Part shown: positions 49,981 to 55,828 of the stretch, one piece after another | Layout of the letters: every line of letters starts with the position of its first letter | How positions within the stretch are numbered: the stretch's first letter is position 1 | Origin: an uncultured Oscillospiraceae bacterium | GTDB lineage: Bacteria; Bacillota; Clostridia; Oscillospirales; Oscillospiraceae | NCBI GenBank assembly: GCA_944386055.1 | Contig: CALWZP010000016.1 | Coordinates: forward strand, 1-55,828 | Direction: 5' to 3' | Length of the DNA stretch: 55,828 bases | The notes under the pieces: model-generated | Database searches by the model: none | What the model was told of the DNA's origin: nothing | The model's input: the letters and a program-made list of their open reading frames with translations, nothing else | Made by a program: the position numbers and the translations under genes

Positions 49981-49985
49981 AAGTA
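49940..49985. other. Probable attachment junction of the serine-recombinase element
   Basis: Sequence changes from GC-rich host coding sequence to AT-rich element sequence between the truncated gene and the recombinase stop codon (49978-49980). Large serine recombinases are normally encoded directly beside one att site. The core dinucleotide cannot be defined without the other end. Confidence 0.4.
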
Positions 49986-51486
49986 TATCCAAATCATCGA
50001 GCTTTTTCAGGATTATACGCACATTTCCGTCCTTATTAACACTAATATGGTCTATAATCCGCCGCAAGTCCATGTTGGTCACTGTCTCCAGCTCTAAAAA
50101 CCGCTCAATTTCCTGCATGTACTGCTCCACAAAGTGCCCTGCGTTTTGCCGTACCTCAAGAGAATGCTCATATTGCCTCAAGTCATAATCCAGTTCTTCC
50201 AGTTCTTCAGCAATTAGTGCGGTCTTCTCTTTCAGCTCTGCCATCGTCATTACGTCATTGGCGTACATTTCCTGATATCGTTCTTTTTTTGCAAGCAATT
50301 CACCTTGTCTGCGCTCAATCCTGGCCTTATCATATGGATTTTTCTCGCCACCAGCCTGCCTCTCTACAGCAGCTAAAATACCAGCAATAAAACTATCCTT
50401 GTCATGGATCAGTGCGCCAAAATACGCTCTAATTTCAGCAAGCAAGTCCGCTTCTTCCAGCTTTATTGTGTTATCGCACCTCTCAGCGGTGAATTGGTCG
50501 TTTGTCGTACACTTCCAGTAAACGCGAGTCTTGACATAAGTATAATCCTTTCGGCAAAATGACCGCCCACAATGCTCACACTTGATAAGCGTGCTGAACA
50601 GATGCTTTGTACTGTACCTGGCACCTTTGAAGGGTTCTCCACAGTCATATTTTGTCCGCCGTTCTTCTAACTGTTTCTGAGCCTTAGCAAATACCTCAGG
50701 TGTAATAATAGCCCATTCTGGCCGCTCATGGTGGAAGTGCTCTTCTTGCGGTATATGAATCTGCTTCCCTGTCAGGTAATCTTCAATCTCATATTTATGA
50801 TTGACATAATGCCCACAGTAGATTGGATTTGTCAGGACACGCCGAACTCCACGCGGGTTCCAATCGCAGTGAAATTTGGTTTTTCGCTGTTGCTGATTGA
50901 GCCGTAGACTAATTGTGCGACACCCAAGCCCTTCTTTAAGATAAAGCCTGTATATTTCCCGCACCGTCTGTGCTTCTTGGTAGTTGATTTTTAAGGTGAA
51001 ATTGTCAATACGGTCATAGCCAAAAATCCGTTGTGGAACTCTGCCCTTCTGCGCATTGATTTTCTTGCCGAACTTTACGCGCTTAGATAGATTGGCGCTT
51101 TCTTCCTGCGCCATAGCACCAAAAATAGTAAGTACAAACTCCGATTCGCCCAAGCTTTCCATGTTCGCTGTAATAAACATGGTGTTAATACCCAATGCTT
51201 TTAGCTTACGGATACTCTGCAAAAAATCAACAGTATTTCTGGCAAAGCGGGAAATATCCTTTACTACTACGGCTTCAAACAATCCAAGCTTAGCATCTCT
51301 CATAAGGCGGAGAAACTCATTTCTCTTTTTCAAGCTTGTCCCGCTGATACCTTCATCTGCATATAAGCGGATAAGCCTATGACCATTCTTCTCTGCGTAC
51401 TCGGAAAAGAATTGCTTTTGATGTTCCAGACTGTCTAACTGCTCATCTTTATCTGTTGATACGCGACAATAAGCCGCTATTTTCAT
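49978..51486 (-). CDS. Large serine recombinase (site-specific integrase)
   Basis: 502 residues. Resolvase catalytic domain (1-150) with nucleophile Ser10 in AAYCRVSTD, LRLMRDAKLG, VVKDISRFARN and FGAMAQEES; a recombinase domain (about 160-270, KGRVPQRIFGYDR, RRVLTNPIYCGHYVN); a zinc ribbon (about 325-365, CEHCGRSFCRKDY and a CTT...RCDN pair); and a coiled coil (about 390-470). This is the integrase class of many Firmicutes prophages and conjugative elements. Start ATG follows AAAGGAG by eight bases. Codon use and AT content differ from the host genes. Confidence 0.96.
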   Translation of the reverse strand: MKIAAYCRVSTDKDEQLDSLEHQKQFFSEYAEKNGHRLIRLYADEGISGTSLKKRNEFLRLMRDAKLGLFEAVVVKDISRFARNTVDFLQSIRKLKALGINTMFITANMESLGESEFVLTIFGAMAQEESANLSKRVKFGKKINAQKGRVPQRIFGYDRIDNFTLKINYQEAQTVREIYRLYLKEGLGCRTISLRLNQQQRKTKFHCDWNPRGVRRVLTNPIYCGHYVNHKYEIEDYLTGKQIHIPQEEHFHHERPEWAIITPEVFAKAQKQLEERRTKYDCGEPFKGARYSTKHLFSTLIKCEHCGRSFCRKDYTYVKTRVYWKCTTNDQFTAERCDNTIKLEEADLLAEIRAYFGALIHDKDSFIAGILAAVERQAGGEKNPYDKARIERRQGELLAKKERYQEMYANDVMTMAELKEKTALIAEELEELDYDLRQYEHSLEVRQNAGHFVEQYMQEIERFLELETVTNMDLRRIIDHISVNKDGNVRIILKKLDDLDIL

Positions 51487-51594
51487 GTCGGTTGCTCCTT
51501 TCGCCAACCAACCTACATCGTTCTCTATTTTAGCACAAAAAGAAAGCAAAGGAAACCGCTCGATCTCCTTTGCTGTTGAGAATATAGGCTGGTT

Positions 51595-51735
51595 TCAACT
51601 GACTTTTGATAATGTTTCATGTATCTTTAGCGAAAGAAGTCTTTCCACGATTATTTTTTGAATCGCCAGTTCAACATCCTTTGCGCTATTTGGGTCGATA
51701 AATGTGTATGTGATACGCGGTTTGACTTTTGCCAT
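51595..51735 (-). CDS. Small protein upstream of the recombinase
   Basis: 46 residues beginning MAKVKPRITYTFIDPNSAKD and ending in a basic amphipathic helix with HETLSKVS. A site AAAGGGGGC precedes the ATG by about six bases. Short frames in this position are common just before large serine recombinases in Firmicutes elements; they may be directionality or regulatory factors, but I do not recognise this one. It ends 108 bp before the recombinase start. Confidence 0.65.
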   Translation of the reverse strand: MAKVKPRITYTFIDPNSAKDVELAIQKIIVERLLSLKIHETLSKVS

Positions 51736-51793
51736 CCAACGCCCCCTTTCTCTGTACAGTGTATTTGCTTAACGCTTGTCCTATTACCAACAT
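51686..51793 (-). CDS. Possible 35-codon reading frame overlapping the small protein
   Basis: Frame beginning MLVIGQALSKYTVQRKGALD, with a strong AAAGGAG nine bases before the ATG. It overlaps the 46-residue frame by 50 bp in another frame. It may be a leader peptide that couples translation, or a chance frame with a good ribosome site. Confidence 0.35.
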   Translation of the reverse strand: MLVIGQALSKYTVQRKGALDGKSQTAYHIHIYRPK

Positions 51794-51840
51794 AATTCGC
51801 TTCTCCTTTGCTGTGTGCGCACTATACAGCGCGCTCCGCC

Positions 51841-51860
51841 GGCCACCAGTTACGGTGGCC
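51841..51860 (-). terminator. Hairpin after the tape-measure gene
   Basis: Perfect 7-bp stem GGCCACC / GGTGGCC with a 6-base loop, 8 bp after the tape-measure stop. No T run on the reverse strand, so terminator function is uncertain. Confidence 0.4.
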
Positions 51861-51868
51861 GCATTAAC

Positions 51869-54800
51869 TTATCGGAGCATGTGACTTCCAATACTATTCT
51901 TCATGCCCTTTCGCTTTGCAGCGGTCATAAGCTTATCAATAGTGCGATCAGAATAATATTCTGCAAGCTCCCTTGCCGATTTCTCATCCGCATTCTTAAC
52001 CTCGAAGTGGTTTTCAATACGGATCTCTCCCATAGAATTGTCTGTGTTCTCATTGTTGGTTACAGACTGAATCGCAGCTGCTGTGGTATCTTTTGCTGTT
52101 GCAAGACTACGCACAACGGAATCTACAACACCAGTAATCGTATCACCAATCTGACTAAACAGATTTTTATATTGCTTACTGGTAAATACAGCCTCTCCCT
52201 TTTGCAACTTGGCAAAAACCTCATTGCTCTTTAATGAGTCCTCTCCGACAATTCCTCCGTCGTGATAAATATACTGTCTATATTTTTGGAACAGCTGTTC
52301 ACCGCCAACACGGTCTACATACCACACGCCGTCATCACCACGGACAGCGTTAATGCCATATGGGGCAAGCAGTCTGCCAAGCCGTAGGTTTTCATCAGCG
52401 AGGCGCTGTTTCTCTTCATCAGATGCAGATCCCCATGCTTGACCATTGGCGTACATCTCAGACATAATGGCACTGATTTCAGCATCTTCCTGCTGCTGAT
52501 CCAGAATACCTTGCTGCTCATTGGCGATATCATTATTGATACCATTGAGAGCGGATACAATATCTCCATACTCTTGAGCCGCCTGCATAGCAGTCTGCCA
52601 AGCAGATGTAATTGAATCCTCCCCATCGATCATATCTCCATACTGTCTATTCCAAGCAATCAAATCTTGGTATAGCTGATCCCAGTCTGCATTGATACGG
52701 TCAATAGCGGCTCTGTAAACCTCTTCCTCAGTATCAACGCTGGCCTCTACCTTGGCGATTTCATTATCCTTGGTTTCTTCAAACTTGTCAGCTTCTTTAT
52801 CCAAGGCATCGACCTGCGCATCATACGCATAGTCTGCCTGGTAATCAGCGAGATCATTTTGAAGTTCGGCAAGTTCCTGTTCCAACTGCTGCCGCTCTGC
52901 ATTAGCCTCACGACTATCATCGCGGCTCAGCTGATTGATCTTTTCCTGTACCTTTGCAATTTCGGCAACGCGCTCTGCAACCTCACGCTCATAGTCCTCT
53001 TCATCTCTGGCTACTTCAAGAGACTCCTTCTTCAAATCAATGATTTTCTGGTAGTCATCAATCTGTTCTTCCAGAGCATCGATTTTATCTTCGGCTTCCT
53101 GACGCACCAGCTCCATTGTCTTTTCAATGATTTCTGTAATAGCGTCTTTCTGCTCATTATAAATATCGAGTTGAGTTTCGCGCAAAAGCTCCGTGTACTC
53201 CCGTAGAGTTAGAACGCCCTGTTCGAGCAACCGATTCAGCGCAGCAATCTTCTGTCTTAGGTAATCTACTTTTGTGAAATCAAACCGATCCCAAAGGTCA
53301 AAGTCATCCGCATATTCGATAAACTCATCAAACGGTTCAAGGACATTATCAACGATAGATTCATTGATTTCCTTGATATCGTCTTCAGCATCCCACCATG
53401 CGTCAATACACTCCTGAATTGCCTCATCGTTCTCGTCCACACCAAGCGCTCTTAACCGCTGTGCTTCCTCATGGGCAAGCTCCTGGATTCTCAGTTGCTC
53501 TTGACGCTGCCGTTCCAGATTGGTAGCCATATCACGATAGTTTTTGCTATCGTTTAGGCCATCATACTGGTGCTGCAAAAGTTCAATGGTATTTTCGTGC
53601 GCCTCAACAGCATCTGTATAAATACCATGTAGGATATCGTCAATCTCATCCTGGTACTCCCACCACTGTTCTCCAAGCTCCTGAATGTAATCGTTATTCT
53701 CATCCAGTCCCATTGCGCGGTATTTTTCCGCATACTGGTGAACAGTGTCTTGCATCTTCCTATAGATAGCAATAATTTCTTCTGGAGTTCCATCATTTCT
53801 TTCAAGCGTAAAGATGTCGTGCTCATAATTACCCAGGATTTCGTCAAGCTCATCCTGGATTTCTTTTATGGCATCCTCCATCTCTTCAGCAAGCTCTTCG
53901 TCATCAACCTCAGCCTTAACATCTACCGTGGCAGTTGTCGTGGGAGAAGTATACGGAGTGCCCGTAGAGCCGTCCTTGTCAACCTCGACACGCAAACCGC
54001 TTGTTGTGATTCTTCCAGACGCATATGCTGGAATTGTACCAGTGATACGCTTTCCAGAACGACTTAAAATCCGTTTGGTTTCATCCGCAGTATAAACTTG
54101 GTCTCCCTGGTTCAAATAGGCAATTTCCGGCCCGTTTGTTCCAGCGAGATATGCTCCATCCTTCGATACAACAAGCTCTGGCTTTGGAGAACCGTTGGGT
54201 GAATACTCGTCTCCAAGCAAAGCATTGCCAGCCGGCGCATTAGAAGTGCCTTTTGCAAAGCCAAGCAGATTACCAATACTGTCAATAAGACCACCTTTAC
54301 GCTGTACATTATAATATACAGTGGCAGTTCTACCATTTACACTATCAATAGCCGTACCAATGCTATAAACTTTTGTTGCAGCATCTTGTGCGGCTGATCC
54401 AATGTCATCAATTTCTGACTCTGCGTTGCTCGTAGTAGAGTCATTTACATCGTCAATTGCAGTTTCAACACCATTGATTGATGTTGTAACATTGGTAAAT
54501 GTAATCGTATCGATATAATCAAGCGCGTCACTTACACTCTGCACTTGACCATCAGCATTTGCCAGTGAAATGCCGTCTGCTTCGCCAAGTTTGGTAATAA
54601 GCCCTTCTGCTTCTTCCTTGGTATAACCAATGTTGGCAAGAAGATCTCCAAGCCCTTCATAATTAACCGTGATTGTATAATCATCACTGGTAGCAAGGCC
54701 AAGATTTTGAAGGCTTGTCGTTACAGAGTCAATATCACCAGATACACTAAATAGCTGTACGCCATCAAGCCCTTGTAGAGCAGACAAAACATCATAAATT

Positions 54801-55828
54801 TCTTTATCTGTTTTGCCAAGCGTCATCAGCTGCTCTGTCAAGCGGTCTACATTGATAGCCTTGCCAGCAGCAGTTTCGGCAGAGAGGCCAATTTCGTCAA
54901 TAACCTCTGATACCTCAGTGAGATCGTAAAAGTCAATGTCGCCCCACATAGATAGAGCCTCGAAACAGGCGATAACCGCCTCTTCCGTGATGCCCATCTT
55001 TTCTGCAATCTCGTCAAGATTTTCAGGGTCAACATCGAAATCAAATGCGCCAGTTGCGTCCTTGCTGATCTCAATAAGGTTTTCCCCTTCATCATTAACA
55101 AGCTGGCCGGCCTGAGCCATATCGTAAAGTCGCTGAATGAATCCAGCTCCGGCGCTGTCCGCATCTTCAAAGACGCTCTTATTGCGCTGCATGGCATCAT
55201 AGATCTCATCAAGGCCATCGCTCCAACCCCATGTATTGAGCTGTTCACTACCAAATAGGAACTCAGCAGCAGCCCAGAAAGCATTAGAGTTTGTGGTGCC
55301 AGCCTCAAACTGGGCGTTCAACTCTTCAAATGCCTCTGCATAAGAACGGAAATCGGTATCCTTTTCCTCTACAGCCATGGCCGCATCATAGCGCGACTTT
55401 GCATCTGTTACCTGGTCAAACTTATCGACCATACCATCAAGGGCATCATTGAGCTTTAGAGCCTCAGCCGTAACAAGAGAAACGCCGTCTCCGCCCTCTG
55501 CCATATTCTGAAGAATCTTGGAGAGGAATTGAGCATTCATTCCGTCCTCTTCCAAAATGCCAGCCAACACACTGCTTTCAGAAGCGAGTTCTTCAATATT
55601 CTGTGGAGTAATACCGTCCACTGCTTGAGACATAGCGATAAGCTCTTCCTTGGTATCTGAGAAGTCCTCAGAGTCCCACATACCACGGATACGGCTCTGC
55701 AATGCCTCTGCATTTCTGGCCGCTACAGCCTGCTCACTATTGTACTCTTCAATTGCAGCAGTGATATCTTCCCAGGTTGTCGCACCTTCGTTGATAACTG
55801 CATTGTAGGCAATTTCAAAATCTTCGTC
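51869..55828 (-). CDS. Phage tail tape-measure protein, 3' part (runs off the window)
   Basis: At least 1319 residues, open to the right edge without a start, so N-terminally incomplete. It has alternating beta-rich and long coiled-coil stretches: SIGNLLGFAKGTSNAPAG, NGPEIAYLNQGDQVYTADET, then several hundred residues of Glu/Asp/Gln/Leu-rich helix (EEQIDDYQKIIDLKKESLEV, ADYQADYAYDAQVDALDKEA), and the C-terminal MGEIRIENHFEVKNADEKSA with a basic end. This is typical of tape-measure proteins that set tail length in siphoviruses. Its stop is only 133 bp from the small genes before the recombinase, so the tail-tip, holin and endolysin genes usually downstream are missing. AT-richer than the host. 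Confidence 0.85.
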   Translation of the reverse strand, partial: DEDFEIAYNAVINEGATTWEDITAAIEEYNSEQAVAARNAEALQSRIRGMWDSEDFSDTKEELIAMSQAVDGITPQNIEELASESSVLAGILEEDGMNAQFLSKILQNMAEGGDGVSLVTAEALKLNDALDGMVDKFDQVTDAKSRYDAAMAVEEKDTDFRSYAEAFEELNAQFEAGTTNSNAFWAAAEFLFGSEQLNTWGWSDGLDEIYDAMQRNKSVFEDADSAGAGFIQRLYDMAQAGQLVNDEGENLIEISKDATGAFDFDVDPENLDEIAEKMGITEEAVIACFEALSMWGDIDFYDLTEVSEVIDEIGLSAETAAGKAINVDRLTEQLMTLGKTDKEIYDVLSALQGLDGVQLFSVSGDIDSVTTSLQNLGLATSDDYTITVNYEGLGDLLANIGYTKEEAEGLITKLGEADGISLANADGQVQSVSDALDYIDTITFTNVTTSINGVETAIDDVNDSTTSNAESEIDDIGSAAQDAATKVYSIGTAIDSVNGRTATVYYNVQRKGGLIDSIGNLLGFAKGTSNAPAGNALLGDEYSPNGSPKPELVVSKDGAYLAGTNGPEIAYLNQGDQVYTADETKRILSRSGKRITGTIPAYASGRITTSGLRVEVDKDGSTGTPYTSPTTTATVDVKAEVDDEELAEEMEDAIKEIQDELDEILGNYEHDIFTLERNDGTPEEIIAIYRKMQDTVHQYAEKYRAMGLDENNDYIQELGEQWWEYQDEIDDILHGIYTDAVEAHENTIELLQHQYDGLNDSKNYRDMATNLERQRQEQLRIQELAHEEAQRLRALGVDENDEAIQECIDAWWDAEDDIKEINESIVDNVLEPFDEFIEYADDFDLWDRFDFTKVDYLRQKIAALNRLLEQGVLTLREYTELLRETQLDIYNEQKDAITEIIEKTMELVRQEAEDKIDALEEQIDDYQKIIDLKKESLEVARDEEDYEREVAERVAEIAKVQEKINQLSRDDSREANAERQQLEQELAELQNDLADYQADYAYDAQVDALDKEADKFEETKDNEIAKVEASVDTEEEVYRAAIDRINADWDQLYQDLIAWNRQYGDMIDGEDSITSAWQTAMQAAQEYGDIVSALNGINNDIANEQQGILDQQQEDAEISAIMSEMYANGQAWGSASDEEKQRLADENLRLGRLLAPYGINAVRGDDGVWYVDRVGGEQLFQKYRQYIYHDGGIVGEDSLKSNEVFAKLQKGEAVFTSKQYKNLFSQIGDTITGVVDSVVRSLATAKDTTAAAIQSVTNNENTDNSMGEIRIENHFEVKNADEKSARELAEYYSDRTIDKLMTAAKRKGMKNSIGSHMLR

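Noticed and set aside
51776..52234. Forward-strand frame of about 150 codons opposite the tape-measure gene
   Set aside because: Complement of the tape-measure coding sequence, no ribosome site and no family motif.

Overview
The window looks like the chromosome of an endospore-forming, GC-rich Clostridia member, most like an Oscillospiraceae (Flavonifractor, Intestinimonas or Oscillibacter type). This is inference from content: an F-type ATPase with several TTG starts, GTP-type PEPCK, spore-type cell-wall hydrolases (SleB-like, LysM-GH18 YaaH/SleL-like, amidase), HPr kinase with RapZ/YvcK/WhiA, DUF3784, DUF4364 and CmpB proteins, an Ala T-box and SLH domains. No rRNA or marker gene fixes the species.

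Layout. 1-193: tRNA-Gly(GCC), tRNA-Cys(GCA) and a terminator. 472-7053: the atpBEFHAGDC operon with a consensus promoter, a ~195-nt leader and a strong terminator. 7275-12301: small metabolic genes, namely a NimA-like flavoprotein, an XRE-cupin regulator divergent from a LysE-type exporter through overlapping promoters, a YbaK-type deacylase with an FlK-like thioesterase, and the GH18 and amidase wall hydrolases. 12424-15359: pckG, rsmA and tRNA-Ser. 15657-20677: a SleB-like hydrolase, then a phosphate module of a PhoP/PhoR-like two-component system and a Na/Pi cotransporter, each preceded by 11-bp-phased Pho-box-like repeats.

21203-25344: a von Willebrand A protein, then an AT-richer xenobiotic/resistance islet with a Vat/CatB-type acetyltransferase and a PadR-YjdF pair, ending at tRNA-Gly(CCC). 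The acetyltransferase leader is the most interesting regulatory structure here. It has a promoter, two short upstream reading frames and three consecutive terminator hairpins, each hairpin inside one of the reading frames; the second frame overlaps the acetyltransferase start codon. 25536-32159: a DedA/TVP38 membrane protein, a DhaT-like iron alcohol dehydrogenase, and an Ala T-box controlling phzF-alaS. 32252-36311: a secreted WG-repeat/SLH protein, HIT protein, membrane acyltransferase and rpmB. 36472-47829: hprK-glk then murB-rapZ-yvcK-whiA-DUF3784-dnaE-cls, joining carbon sensing, envelope building and replication. 47899-49951: CmpB and DUF4364 genes and a truncated Cys/Ser-rich protein gene.

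49978-55828: the end of a prophage or prophage-like element, with a large serine recombinase, two tiny overlapping reading frames and the 3' part of a tape-measure gene that runs off the window. The element appears to have integrated into and beheaded the Cys/Ser-rich gene. Its tape-measure gene lies almost directly beside the recombinase, without the tail-tip and lysis genes usually found there.
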